In this document: piece after piece, positions 44,620-54,303 of the stretch | How the letters are laid out: every line of letters starts with the position of its first letter | Position numbering within the stretch: the first letter of the stretch is position 1 | NCBI GenBank assembly: GCA_035299085.1 | Contig: DATGXG010000013.1 | Coordinates: forward strand, 124,001-188,000 | DNA: 64,000 bases | DNA from: Bacteroidales bacterium | GTDB lineage: Bacteria > Bacteroidota > Bacteroidia > Bacteroidales > UBA10428 | Reading direction: 5' to 3' | The notes under the pieces: generated by a model | What the model was told of the DNA's origin: nothing | The model's database searches: none | What the model saw: the letters and a program-made list of their open reading frames with translations, nothing else | Made by a program: the position numbers and the translations under genes

Positions 44620-46035
44620 TTATTCCATGGCTTTAAGCTCGGCTATCAGTTTTTGAAGAACATCTTTTGCATTGCCGAAGAGCATACGGGTTTTATCGTT
44701 GAAGAAAAGATTATTCTCGATCGCTGCATAACCTTTACCCATTCCGCGCTTTACAACAATTATATTTTTAGCTTCATGGGCGCGGATGATAGGCATTCCG
44801 TATATCGGACTCGACGGATCATCCATTGCGGCAGGATTCACCACATCATTTGCCCCGATCACAAGCACCACATCCACATTGGGCATATCGGGGTTAATCT
44901 GGTCCATTTCAATGAGCTTCTCATAGGGAACATTGGCTTCTGCCAGCAGCACATTCATATGCCCGGGCATACGGCCTGCCACAGGGTGAATGGCGTACAG
45001 TACACTCACATCCCGGTCGGTAAGCAAATGATCCAGTTCGCTGCACAAGTGCTGAGCCTGTGCCGCGGCCAGTCCGTATCCGGGTATAATTACCACTTTC
45101 TGACTGAACCGCAGCAAAACGGCTGTATCGCTATAGGATATTTCTTTTATGGCGCCCTGAACCTGATGTGAAGAACCGGTAACATTCGCGCCGAAGGCGC
45201 CTACTATTACATTCAGAAGAGACCGGTTCATAGCCTTGCACATGATAATTGTTAGAATTGTACCCGTGGCGCCAACCAGGATACCTCCCAGGATCATTGC
45301 CTGGTTCGAATAGATAAAACCTGCCATGGCAACGGCAATGCCAGTAAATGAATTCAGAAGGGATATCACAACAGGCATGTCAGCTCCGCCAATGGGCATT
45401 ACTAAAAATACGCCGTAAATGAGTGATATGGCAAATAACGAATAAACAAGGGTATTTCTGGCCTGATCTGCAGGTTGAGCAATGACGACATAAAAGATCA
45501 CTAAAACAATCAGCAATACAATGAACAGGTTTATATACTTCATCATCCTGTTATACCAGTCACTGATCTTTCCATCCAGTTTTCCGTATGCAATCAGGCT
45601 TCCGATAAACGAGATATTTCCCACTACCATACCCAGAACCGTAACCAAAATTCTCGTATTGGAAGGATCACTGTATTCAGTCAGCGCAATAATGCTCGAA
45701 GCAGCGCCGCCCGTGGCATTAAACAAGGATACCATTTGAGGCATTGAAGTCATTTTGACCCTCCTGGCAATTACCGAACCGATTACAGTGGAGGCCGCGA
45801 TGATTACTAAAACAAGGATTGCGTTGGCCACTGGTATTGTATGTCCGCTGCCGTCCTTATGAAACAGGAGGGTTGTAATGATCGCGAAAATCATGCCCGA
45901 TGCAGCCCACAGGTTCCCCTTTCTGGCAGATGAAGGCTTGCTGAGCATTTTTAATCCGATAATAAAAAGTATTGAAGCTACAAGATAGCTTAAATCAAGT
46001 ATGGCAATTTTGTAATCGATTTCGGTTCCGGCCAT
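44620..46035 (-). CDS. pntB: NAD(P) transhydrogenase subunit beta
   Basis: A 471-residue membrane subunit of proton-translocating transhydrogenase, which moves hydride between NADH and NADP+. About nine transmembrane helices (residues about 7-285) precede the NADP(H)-binding domain III (about 295-471: VVIIPGYGLAAAQAQH, AIHPVAGRMPGHMNVLLAEA, VLVIGANDVVNPAA, VVKRGMGKGYAAI). It is the last gene of the three-gene pnt operon and starts one base after the preceding stop. Confidence 0.95.
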   Translation of the reverse strand: MAGTEIDYKIAILDLSYLVASILFIIGLKMLSKPSSARKGNLWAASGMIFAIITTLLFHKDGSGHTIPVANAILVLVIIAASTVIGSVIARRVKMTSMPQMVSLFNATGGAASSIIALTEYSDPSNTRILVTVLGMVVGNISFIGSLIAYGKLDGKISDWYNRMMKYINLFIVLLIVLVIFYVVIAQPADQARNTLVYSLFAISLIYGVFLVMPIGGADMPVVISLLNSFTGIAVAMAGFIYSNQAMILGGILVGATGTILTIIMCKAMNRSLLNVIVGAFGANVTGSSHQVQGAIKEISYSDTAVLLRFSQKVVIIPGYGLAAAQAQHLCSELDHLLTDRDVSVLYAIHPVAGRMPGHMNVLLAEANVPYEKLIEMDQINPDMPNVDVVLVIGANDVVNPAAMDDPSSPIYGMPIIRAHEAKNIIVVKRGMGKGYAAIENNLFFNDKTRMLFGNAKDVLQKLIAELKAME

Positions 46036-46368
46036 TTATTGGTTATTTTGCTTTTTCTGTGTTTTCCTTTTAAACATTTCAAGCATCCTGTCAGTGACAA
46101 CAAAACCTCCGGCTACATTTAACGTGGCCAGGAACACTGCAGCGATACCCATAACGGCCTTAAAAGAAAGGGGCGATAAGGGTGCATGTCCGAGCAACAT
46201 TATACCTCCAATGATGATGATCCCATGGATTGCATTTGCCCCAGACATTAATGGAGTATGAAGAACCGACGGAACATTGGAAATCACTTCAATTCCGAGG
46301 AAAATAGACAGAACAACAATAAATATTTCCTGTCGGAACGTATAGATGAATTCAAAGAATTGTTGCAT
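46036..46368 (-). CDS. NAD(P) transhydrogenase subunit alpha, membrane part (PntAB)
   Basis: A 110-residue subunit with about three to four transmembrane helices (IVVLSIFLGIEVISNVPSVLHTPLMSGANAIHG, then GIMLLGHAPLS and later helices). It forms part of the proton channel in bacteria where the alpha subunit is split in two genes. The segment SNVPSVLHTPLMSGANAIHG is a hallmark. It is followed directly by pntB and lies 18 bp after the soluble alpha subunit. Confidence 0.93.
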   Translation of the reverse strand: MQQFFEFIYTFRQEIFIVVLSIFLGIEVISNVPSVLHTPLMSGANAIHGIIIIGGIMLLGHAPLSPLSFKAVMGIAAVFLATLNVAGGFVVTDRMLEMFKRKTQKKQNNQ

Positions 46369-46386
46369 GAGTCGAAGGTTCGTTAT

Positions 46387-47514
46387 TTATTCTTTAAAAG
46401 CAGCAATCATTTTTTCATTCACAATTTTGCCTTCATGGGTCAGGCAGGTATATTTAACAATTTCATCATTCCAGTCGGGTGCCGGGTTGCCTTCTGTATC
46501 AATCAGAAGTCGCGCAAAATTTGTAAGATTAGTACTGAACATGCGGCTTGCATCCATTGAAATCCAGGATGGATAATTTACCTTTCCAATAATAACAACC
46601 TCATTATGCGTAATAATAGAGTTATTAACAGTTAATGCGCAGTTGCCTCCGTTAGGTGCAGACAGGTCCACTATTACAGAACCCGGCAACATCGATTCAA
46701 CAGTTTCTTCAGTTATCAGAACCGGGGCTTTCTTGCCTGGAACCTGCGCTGTGCATATTATAACATCAGCTTTTATCGCATAGTTATGGATCATTTTGCT
46801 CTGGAGTTTACGGTATTCCTCCTGCTGCTCAACAGCGTAACCACCAGCTTCTCTTTTTTCCACAGCGCCCGGAACCTCAATAAACCTTCCTCCGAGGCTC
46901 TGAACCTCCTCTTTCACCGCCGATCTTACGTCAAATACATCTACCACTGCGCCAAGTCTTCGTGAGGTGGCAAGTGCCTGTAGACCTGCAACGCCGGCAC
47001 CAAGGATTAAAACCCTTGCCGGTTTTATTGTTCCTGAAGCTGTCATAAACATCGGGAAGAACCTCGGAAGGTGCATGGCGGCATCGAGAACAGCCTTATA
47101 ACCTGAAACAGTGGCCATACTTGAAAGCACATCCATGGATTGGGCAATTGTTGTCCGGGGGAGCAAATCAAGACTGAACGATGTGGTTTTATATGTGATA
47201 AGCTTATCAAGTAAAGGCAGATTACCAAGGATGTTAAGGTGCCCGACAAGAATTTTACCATTTCCCCAGATATCAAATTCACCGGGTAATATTCCGTGCA
47301 CAGATAAGATGCAGTCTGAAGATGCAAGAACCTCTGACCGGGTTGCAATTTTCACTCCGGCCTTTACATAATCATTATCAAACATGCATGCTTCTTCACC
47401 TGCGCCAGACTCCATGTAGATTTGCGTTTTCATTGCCAGCAGGCTTTTTGCTGTTTCGGGACTAACTGCCACTCTTCGCTCCGGTGCCTTTTCTTTAAGA
47501 AATCCTATTATCAT
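46387..47514 (-). CDS. pntA: NAD(P) transhydrogenase subunit alpha, NAD-binding part (PntAA)
   Basis: A 375-residue soluble subunit with domain I of transhydrogenase. It starts MIIGFLKEKAPERRVAVSPET (residues about 1-21), as in alanine dehydrogenase-like folds, and has the dinucleotide loop VLILGAGVAGLQALATSRRLGA. EVQSLGGRFIEVP and CTAQVPGKKAPVLI follow. The ATG at 47514 fits this family start; a TTG at 47565 would add 17 unrelated residues. The operon supplies NADPH at the expense of proton-motive force or the reverse. Confidence 0.94.
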   Translation of the reverse strand: MIIGFLKEKAPERRVAVSPETAKSLLAMKTQIYMESGAGEEACMFDNDYVKAGVKIATRSEVLASSDCILSVHGILPGEFDIWGNGKILVGHLNILGNLPLLDKLITYKTTSFSLDLLPRTTIAQSMDVLSSMATVSGYKAVLDAAMHLPRFFPMFMTASGTIKPARVLILGAGVAGLQALATSRRLGAVVDVFDVRSAVKEEVQSLGGRFIEVPGAVEKREAGGYAVEQQEEYRKLQSKMIHNYAIKADVIICTAQVPGKKAPVLITEETVESMLPGSVIVDLSAPNGGNCALTVNNSIITHNEVVIIGKVNYPSWISMDASRMFSTNLTNFARLLIDTEGNPAPDWNDEIVKYTCLTHEGKIVNEKMIAAFKE

Positions 47515-47609
47515 GGCTGAAACCAATATTTTTTTGAACTGAAGCTGTTGTTGATTGTTGTTCAATTCTATAAGCTAGTGACTAAACAAAAACTGTATCA
47601 AAATGTTCG

Positions 47610-47617
47610 TAATTTTG
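47610..47617 (+). promoter_or_regulatory. Candidate -7 box upstream of sucA
   Basis: TAATTTTG matches TAnnTTTG and lies 43 bp before the sucA ATG. I see no matching TTTG at the -33 distance. Confidence 0.4.
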
Positions 47618-47660
47618 GAATACAGGAAATCTTGAATCAAACAAATACTGGGTTTATCTC

Positions 47661-50471
47661 ATGGATCAATTTTCTTTTTTGGGGAATAGTGAAATAGAAA
47701 CTATTGACCAGCTTTATAACCAATATCTGAATAATCCCGAATCTCTGGACAGCAGTTGGAGGACTTTTTTTGCCGGTTTTGATTTCGCCAGGAAGTTTCA
47801 GACCGGATCAGAAGGAGGCAATGAACAGTTAGATAAAGAATTCAGAGTTCTAAGCCTGATTGACAGTTACAGGAAAAGAGGACACCTTTTTACAAAAACC
47901 AACCCGGTTCGAACCCGGAGGAAATATTATCCCACACTCGACCTTGAAAATTACAACCTGGGTGAAGCGGATCTGAACACTACGTTTCATGCAGGAACTG
48001 AAATCGGCCTGGGAAACACCACACTTAAAAACATTGTCGATCACCTTCAGCAGACATATTGCCAATCGGTAGGAGCGGAATATATGTTTATCCGCGACCA
48101 GGAAAAAACCGAATGGCTTCAAAACAGGCTGGAATCAGGCAAGAATATGACTGATTTCGATGAACCGGATAAGAAGCGGATTTATGATCTTCTCAAAAAG
48201 GCAGTAGGATTCGAAAGTTTTATCCATAAGAGGTTTGTAGGTCAGAAACGGTTTTCACTCGAAGGAACCGAAACTCTTATCCCGGCTTTGCATTATTTGA
48301 TCGAAAAGGGATCCTCCCTTGGAATCGAGGCGTTTTTCTTCAGTATGGCTCACCGTGGCAGGTTGAACGTTCTTGCCAATGTGATTCAGAAGCCGTATGA
48401 ATATATTTTCCAGGAATTTATCGGTGAGGAATATGATGAGCAAATTGCACTCGGGGATGTGAAATATCACCTGGGCTATTGCAACAAGATAACCCTGCCG
48501 AACGGCAAACAGGTAAGTCTTAACCTTGTTCCCAATCCTTCTCATCTTGAAAGCGCTTCTCCTGTAATTCAGGGTGTCACACGGGCACATATCGATCAGA
48601 AATACCATGGCGATTATTCAAAGGCGGCGCCGGTGATTATTCATGGTGATGCTGCCATAGCCGGCCAGGGCGTGGTATATGAAGTCATTCAGATGTCTGA
48701 GCTTCCGGGTTATAAAACGGGCGGTACTGTTCATATTGTGATAAACAACCAGGTAGGGTTTACAACCAACTACCTTGATGCACGGTCAAGCACTTATTGC
48801 ACCGATATTGCCAAAGTAATCAAAGTACCGATATTCCATGTAAACGGCGATGATGCCGAAGCCCTTGTACATACGATTCTCATGGCCATGGACTTCAGGC
48901 ATAAATTTTCCTCGGATGTATTTATCGACATTCTTTCATATCGCAAATACGGGCACAGTGAAAGTGATGAACCGCGGTATACCCAGCCTACGCTTTACAA
49001 GGCAATAGCCGTGCATCCGAATCCCCGTGATATTTATGCACAGGAAATCCTTTCCAAAGAAATATACACGGAAGAAGAAATTAAAAAACAACAACAGGAA
49101 TTTGATGCTTACCTCGATGAAAAATTCAATCTTTCAAAGGGGTTGGGCAAAGTACATATTCAGAGGTTCCTTAATGAAGAGTGGAAAGGATTTAAACACG
49201 CCAAAAGGGTTGATTTTGAAAAGCGGCAATCGAATGAAATTACGATTGACCTGCTGAAATTCCTGGGGGATAAAATAACTTACCTGCCTTCCAACGAAAA
49301 ATTCATCGACAAAACGATCAAGCTTAACGAGGACCGAAAAAAGATGATAACCGACAATAAGCTTGACTGGGCTATGAGTGAGCTTCTGGCCTACGGAACC
49401 TTACTTTACGAAGGTCACCCGGTAAGGGTCTCAGGCCAGGATTCGGTAAGAGGAACATTCGCACAGCGCCATGCAGCCCATGTGATTGAGGAAACTGACA
49501 GCATTTTTGTTCCGCTCAAGCATGTGGCACCCGGACAGGCGTCTTTCTCTATTTATAACTCCCCGCTTAATGAATATGGTGTTCTCGGTTTTGAATACGG
49601 GTATGCCATGGCTTCACCAAAAGGACTTACCATCTGGGAAGCCCAGTATGGCGATTTTGCCAATGTGGCACAGGTGATAGTGGATCAGTATATCAGTTCT
49701 GCAGAAGAAAAGTGGGGACTGATGAACGGTATAGTATTGTTCCTGCCGCATGGATATGAGGGACAAGGACCGGAACATTCAAGTGCCAGGATTGAAAGGT
49801 ATTTGATGCTGGCCGCCAATAACAACATGCAGGTTGTGAACCCTACAACGCCTGCCAATTTCTTTCACCTGCTCAGGCAGAGTATAAACAGAAACTTCAG
49901 GGTTCCGCTTATCGTTTTCACACCGAAGAGCCTGTTGAGGCATCCGTTGTGTACTTCATCACTGGATGAGCTTGCTTCCGGAACATTCCAGGAAGTAATT
50001 GACGATGATGATGTGGACATACAGGAAGTAAGGCGTCTTGTTTTCTGTTCAGGAAAAATTTACTACGATCTGCTTGCCAGGAAGAAGGAATTTAACGCAC
50101 GCGACGTAGCCATTGTGCGTATAGAGCAGCTTCACCCCTTTCCGAATGCCCAGGTTGAAAAGATTACAAATAAATATCCCAACGTGATGCTTACGCTTTG
50201 GGTACAGGAAGAACCCGGAAACATGGGACCCTGGAGGCATATCCATCATGAATTCAGGGGCGAAATTATCCCCGTATACCGTCAGCCGAGCGGAAGTCCG
50301 GCAGTGGGGCTCCTGAGGCTTCACCAGGTAAGCCAGGAAGAAATTATCGGCAAGGTATTCCGTAAATGTGAATGTGACCTTAACCGCAAGTATTGCGGAT
50401 TGCAGTGTTCAAGCGGAAGTTTGCGGCAACAGATCCTGAAACAGTACAGTTATTTCGCTGAAAAAATTTAA
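47661..50471 (+). CDS. sucA: 2-oxoglutarate dehydrogenase E1 component
   Basis: Thiamine diphosphate-dependent decarboxylase of 936 residues, the first component of the oxoglutarate complex in the TCA cycle. N-terminal ETIDQLYNQYLNNPESLDSSW (split form, about 13-33) is the SucA opening. HRGRLNVLANV, NPSHLESASPVIQG and HGDAAIAGQGVVYE (about 329-342) form the TPP-binding region, and the transketolase-like domain has EAQYGDFANVAQVI. The presence of sucAB shows an oxidative branch of the TCA cycle. sucB follows after three bases. Confidence 0.95.
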   Translation: MDQFSFLGNSEIETIDQLYNQYLNNPESLDSSWRTFFAGFDFARKFQTGSEGGNEQLDKEFRVLSLIDSYRKRGHLFTKTNPVRTRRKYYPTLDLENYNLGEADLNTTFHAGTEIGLGNTTLKNIVDHLQQTYCQSVGAEYMFIRDQEKTEWLQNRLESGKNMTDFDEPDKKRIYDLLKKAVGFESFIHKRFVGQKRFSLEGTETLIPALHYLIEKGSSLGIEAFFFSMAHRGRLNVLANVIQKPYEYIFQEFIGEEYDEQIALGDVKYHLGYCNKITLPNGKQVSLNLVPNPSHLESASPVIQGVTRAHIDQKYHGDYSKAAPVIIHGDAAIAGQGVVYEVIQMSELPGYKTGGTVHIVINNQVGFTTNYLDARSSTYCTDIAKVIKVPIFHVNGDDAEALVHTILMAMDFRHKFSSDVFIDILSYRKYGHSESDEPRYTQPTLYKAIAVHPNPRDIYAQEILSKEIYTEEEIKKQQQEFDAYLDEKFNLSKGLGKVHIQRFLNEEWKGFKHAKRVDFEKRQSNEITIDLLKFLGDKITYLPSNEKFIDKTIKLNEDRKKMITDNKLDWAMSELLAYGTLLYEGHPVRVSGQDSVRGTFAQRHAAHVIEETDSIFVPLKHVAPGQASFSIYNSPLNEYGVLGFEYGYAMASPKGLTIWEAQYGDFANVAQVIVDQYISSAEEKWGLMNGIVLFLPHGYEGQGPEHSSARIERYLMLAANNNMQVVNPTTPANFFHLLRQSINRNFRVPLIVFTPKSLLRHPLCTSSLDELASGTFQEVIDDDDVDIQEVRRLVFCSGKIYYDLLARKKEFNARDVAIVRIEQLHPFPNAQVEKITNKYPNVMLTLWVQEEPGNMGPWRHIHHEFRGEIIPVYRQPSGSPAVGLLRLHQVSQEEIIGKVFRKCECDLNRKYCGLQCSSGSLRQQILKQYSYFAEKI

Positions 50472-50474
50472 TAT

Positions 50475-51857
50475 ATGATTCTCGAAATTAAAATACCGGC
50501 AGCAGGTGAATCGGTTACCGAAGCTGCAATCGGAAACTGGCTTGCTGAAGACGGAAGCTTTGTTGAAAAGGACCAGGAAATAGCCGAAGTGGAAACTGAT
50601 AAGGCAACCCTTCCGCTTATTGCGCCCACTTCGGGTTTGCTGAAAATTGTAGCTGAAACAGGCAAAAAAGTAAAGGTGGGCGACCTGGCATGCACAATTG
50701 ATACAGAAGGGAAAGGCAAGTCAACCACTAAAGCGGCATCGGCTGAAGAACATAAAACGATTACAACCACTCCGTCGGCAGCGGCAGCAACATCGGAAGA
50801 ACATATGACACATGAACCGACAGAGCCGATCCCATCAGGAGATTCGGAATCTAAAGCTCATTCGACTCCGCCCACGGTGACAAAAGAAAACCCTTCGACT
50901 CAAAAAAACCAAGATCAGGACGCTGACAAATCTGCGACGTTGTCAGGTCTTGACCAGCCGTTGAAGGTAACACCATTGGCACAGCGAATCATGGAAGAGA
51001 ATGATCTTGACCTGGAAGATGTGATCAATGGTTTGAAGAAAATCACAAGGCACGAGGTGGAACAGGTGCTTCAACAAAAAAATACGCAGAACATGCAGGC
51101 AGGTGGCAGCGAAAAGACTGCTGCCGCTCAGACACCTGAACGAACTCCCATGTCGCCCCTCAGGAGAAAACTGAGCAAAAGGCTTGTAGCCGTTAAAAAT
51201 GAAACAGCCATGCTCACCACTTTCAATGAAGTGGACATGAGCAGCCTCATGAATTTACGAAAGAAACATCAGGATACTTTTAAGGAAAAATTCGGTCAGA
51301 AGCCAGGATTGGTATCTTTTTTTGCCATGGCCTGCAGCAAAGCATTACAAGAATTTCCGAGAGTCAACTCGTATATTGACGGTGATGATATCGTAACACC
51401 GCACCAGGTTGATATAGCCATTGCCGTTCAGACGGATAAAGGTCTGATGGTTCCCGTGATCAGGAATACAGCTTCGATGAATATTTCGCAGCTTGAACTG
51501 GCCATTACGGAAATGGCAAATAAAGCCAGGGCTGCCAAACTATCGATTGATGAAATGACAGGCGGAACATTTACAATTACAAACGGGGGTGTTTTTGGCT
51601 CCATGCTTTCCACACCTATTTTGAATCCGCCACAATCGGCCATCCTGGGTATGCATAACATCGTCGACCGTCCTGTTGCCATCAACGGGAAAGTTGAAAT
51701 ACGACCTATCATGTACGTTGCCCTGTCATATGATCACCGGCTCATTGACGGAAGGGATTCCGTGAGCTTCCTTGTGAAAGTGAAACAGTTGATTGAATCA
51801 CCGGTCACCATGTTGTTGCAAGGACGGGATCCCGAGAAAATGCTCCTGGGTTTATAG
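50475..51857 (+). CDS. sucB: Dihydrolipoamide succinyltransferase (E2)
   Basis: Core acyltransferase of the 2-oxoglutarate dehydrogenase complex, 460 residues. One lipoyl domain (about 1-76, lipoylated K43 in VETDKATLP), a long linker (about 77-162), a peripheral-subunit-binding domain (about 164-196, [19 protein letters not shown]), a second linker, and the catalytic domain (about 225-460) with H421 and D425 in YDHRLIDG. The linker is low-complexity, and at DNA level its part 50857-50950 resembles two dispersed palindromic repeats found elsewhere in the window. The E3 gene is not nearby. Confidence 0.94.
   Translation: MILEIKIPAAGESVTEAAIGNWLAEDGSFVEKDQEIAEVETDKATLPLIAPTSGLLKIVAETGKKVKVGDLACTIDTEGKGKSTTKAASAEEHKTITTTPSAAAATSEEHMTHEPTEPIPSGDSESKAHSTPPTVTKENPSTQKNQDQDADKSATLSGLDQPLKVTPLAQRIMEENDLDLEDVINGLKKITRHEVEQVLQQKNTQNMQAGGSEKTAAAQTPERTPMSPLRRKLSKRLVAVKNETAMLTTFNEVDMSSLMNLRKKHQDTFKEKFGQKPGLVSFFAMACSKALQEFPRVNSYIDGDDIVTPHQVDIAIAVQTDKGLMVPVIRNTASMNISQLELAITEMANKARAAKLSIDEMTGGTFTITNGGVFGSMLSTPILNPPQSAILGMHNIVDRPVAINGKVEIRPIMYVALSYDHRLIDGRDSVSFLVKVKQLIESPVTMLLQGRDPEKMLLGL
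50857..50950. repeat. Repeat-like DNA inside the sucB linker
   Basis: Positions 50860-50884 (attcgactccgcccacggtg then acaaa) resemble the CTTCGAC...GGTGACA family (325-362, 5738-5784). Positions 50921-50950 (cgctgacaaatctgcgacg, then ttgtcaggtct) align with the hairpin arm at 54271-54300. Both are read in frame as linker residues about 128-159. Confidence 0.5.
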
Positions 51858-51912
51858 AAACCGTTGAAGAATTAAGCCATTCACTTTGAACAAAAAGTAG
51901 TATTTTAGCCTT

Positions 51913-53154
51913 ATGAAAAAGAACCGGTTGAATTTCAGGATAAATCACGCCTTATTCGCGCTGGTTGCAGGTATTGCTTTTTTCAGTTATTCCTGTACAA
52001 AAGATTCGGACAATGAACCGATACGCGAATACGTGGTTCAGCAAACCAAGATTCTCAACTACCCGTTAGCTTCAATCCAGGTGCTTGTTGCCGGCCAGAT
52101 GGCATCCTATCCTGAAGCCGCAGAAATTGTAAATCATATAAATTACGGTGTTGACGTTTACAGGGTCAATTATAAAACGCATTACGGAGATTCCTTAGTA
52201 ACAGCAAGCGGGTTGGTTTGCATACCCGATGTTAAGGGTTCTTTTCCTGTTATGAGCTTTCAGAATGGCACGAATGCATCCCATGCAGATGCTCCCACTG
52301 TTAATCCAACTGATCCGGGTTATGTTATCATGCAGTTTATGGCGAGTAATGGATACGCTGTCCTGATGACGGATTACATTGGTTTTGATGCTTCAGCCAA
52401 TATTGTGCACCCTTACTATCAAAGAGAGTGTACTAACAATGCAGTGATCGACCTGATACATGCCTACAATGAGCTGAGTGAAGCTGGTGATATAAAATCA
52501 ACACCAAACGACAGTCTTTTTCTCCTTGGTTATTCGCAGGGTGGCGAAGCAACTATTTCAGCCACTGAGAAAATTGAACATGATTCCCCTCTCAATATGG
52601 ATGTTATCGCGGTTTCAGCAGGTGCAGGGGCTTATGATCTGATGGCTTTCACCGATTATGTGCTTGCACAGGAAAGTTTTCCTGCTCCTATGTATTTTCC
52701 GTATTTTATTTATTCGCATCAGCAGTTCGGAACCATTACAAGCCCACTGAGCCTGTTTTTTAAAGAACCCTATTCAACCCAGATACCGGGCCTTTTTGAC
52801 GGATCACACACGAATGGCGACATTAATGAAAGTCTGCCCAATCCTATTGCTGATTTGCTCACACCGGAACTGATTCAAAATTTCGAAACCGGTGATGCAT
52901 TTGAAGAATTGAGGAATGAATTGACTTCATCCAGCATCCATGGCTGGAAAACAAATTTACGCATACAGTTATACCATGGAACAGCCGATGATAATGTACC
53001 CCCCGATCAGTCGCTTAACCTTTATAATGAATTCATTACAGCAGGTTCAAACACTGAAGATGTAAAGCACTTTACATTGGAAGGTCTCGGGCATGGAGCC
53101 GGTCTGATGCCATGGGGAATAGGCACGGTGAACTGGTTTAATTCTTTACGATAA
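51913..53154 (+). CDS. Secreted lipase-like alpha/beta hydrolase lipoprotein
   Basis: A 413-residue lipoprotein. The signal (about 12-27) ends at C28 in SYSC, followed by the acidic TKDSDNE stretch, which resembles the Bacteroidetes surface-export signal. The hydrolase domain has the nucleophile elbow GYSQGG with S208, an Asp in GTADDNVPPDQS (near 360) and a His in LGHGAG near 394. The family resembles secretory lipase and prolyl-esterase-like enzymes, so an ester substrate is likely but unproven. It precedes galT by 12 bp on the same strand. Confidence 0.8.
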   Translation: MKKNRLNFRINHALFALVAGIAFFSYSCTKDSDNEPIREYVVQQTKILNYPLASIQVLVAGQMASYPEAAEIVNHINYGVDVYRVNYKTHYGDSLVTASGLVCIPDVKGSFPVMSFQNGTNASHADAPTVNPTDPGYVIMQFMASNGYAVLMTDYIGFDASANIVHPYYQRECTNNAVIDLIHAYNELSEAGDIKSTPNDSLFLLGYSQGGEATISATEKIEHDSPLNMDVIAVSAGAGAYDLMAFTDYVLAQESFPAPMYFPYFIYSHQQFGTITSPLSLFFKEPYSTQIPGLFDGSHTNGDINESLPNPIADLLTPELIQNFETGDAFEELRNELTSSSIHGWKTNLRIQLYHGTADDNVPPDQSLNLYNEFITAGSNTEDVKHFTLEGLGHGAGLMPWGIGTVNWFNSLR

Positions 53155-53166
53155 TTTTTCAGGTAT

Positions 53167-54204
53167 ATGGAAATGCTTCAGCAATATACTCACCGAAGGT
53201 ACAATGCCCTTACAGGTGACTGGGTACTTGTAGCGCCACACCGTACAAAAAGGCCCTGGCAGGGACAACAGGAAGAAAACCAGCAGAAACAACCTGTTCA
53301 GTATGATCCTCAGTGTTACCTGTGCCCAGGAAACACGAGGGCAAACGGCGAGAAAAATCCGGACTACAGATCAACTTATACCTTCGTAAACGACTTCAGT
53401 TCCCTCATCGACAGTGTTCCAGATTTTGAAACTAACACTGAAGAATTACTTGTCGCCCGCTCGGAAAAAGGTATCTGTAAAGTGGTATGTTTCTCACCAC
53501 GCCATGATCTTACACTGGCTGAAATGTCCGTTTCAGAAATTGAACCGGTTATCAGGATATGGCGTGAGGAATATAAAAACCTTGGAGAACTCCCTTTCAT
53601 CAATTACGTCCAGATTTTTGAAAACCGTGGTGAGATCATGGGCGCCAGCAACCCCCACCCTCACGGCCAAATATGGTCACAGACCACCATACCTGTTGAA
53701 CCCGCTAAAGAGCAGGAGCAACAAAGAAAATACCTTGCAAAGAATCAATCGGTTCTTTTATTGGATTACCTGAATATTGAGTTGGAAAAGAAGGAACGGA
53801 TCATTCATGAGAATGCGGGATTTGTTGTTCTGGTTCCTTTCTGGGCAGTTTGGCCGTATGAAACCATGATCCTTCCGAAAAGAAAAATCAGGAGCCTTCT
53901 CGATTTTACACCCGCAGAAGTAAGCCAACTTGCCGATGCACTGAAAATACTGACAGTTAAATACGATAATCTCTTCAAAATATCATTTCCTTATTCAGCC
54001 GGAATTCACCAGTCGCCCACCGACGGTGTGGAACATCCCGAATGGCAGTTCCATATGCATTTCTATCCGCCTCTGCTCAGGTCGGCTACTATTAAAAAAT
54101 TTATGGTAGGATATGAAATGCTTGGCAATCCCCAGCGCGATATCACTGCAGAAACCAGTGCACAGATATTGAGGGATTTGCCGGTTGTGCATTGGAAGGC
54201 TTGA
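53167..54204 (+). CDS. galT: Galactose-1-phosphate uridylyltransferase
   Basis: Leloir-pathway enzyme exchanging UMP between UDP-glucose and galactose 1-phosphate. The 345-residue protein shows NPHPHGQIW with H164 and nucleophile H166, the zinc cysteines in CYLCPGN (about 39-45), and the C-terminal histidines in WQFHMHFYPPLL. Its start, RRYNALTGDWVLVAPHR, is the classic GalT opening. galK and galE are not in the window. Confidence 0.94.
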   Translation: MEMLQQYTHRRYNALTGDWVLVAPHRTKRPWQGQQEENQQKQPVQYDPQCYLCPGNTRANGEKNPDYRSTYTFVNDFSSLIDSVPDFETNTEELLVARSEKGICKVVCFSPRHDLTLAEMSVSEIEPVIRIWREEYKNLGELPFINYVQIFENRGEIMGASNPHPHGQIWSQTTIPVEPAKEQEQQRKYLAKNQSVLLLDYLNIELEKKERIIHENAGFVVLVPFWAVWPYETMILPKRKIRSLLDFTPAEVSQLADALKILTVKYDNLFKISFPYSAGIHQSPTDGVEHPEWQFHMHFYPPLLRSATIKKFMVGYEMLGNPQRDITAETSAQILRDLPVVHWKA

Positions 54205-54303
54205 AAAAACCTGACAGCGTCCGGAGGACCTGTCAGCGTTATTTCTTCAGTTGATTAACGTTTAAAAAAACGCTGACAGGTCTTCGACGCTGTCAGGTTT
54301 TTT
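54204..54303. repeat. Inverted pair of CCTGACAGCGTCC hairpins, bidirectional terminator
   Basis: The left arm (54204-54238) and right arm (54271-54303) are near-perfect inverted copies. Each is itself a smaller hairpin built from cctgacag and ctgtcag. Runs of A at the left end and T at the right end mean it can end transcription from both sides. It overlaps the last bases of both galT and the LytTR gene stops. It belongs to the same family as 22149-22178. Confidence 0.8.

Noticed and set aside
44653..45171. 172-residue plus-strand open frame
   Set aside because: It is antisense to pntB; its His-rich composition follows from the codons of the real gene.
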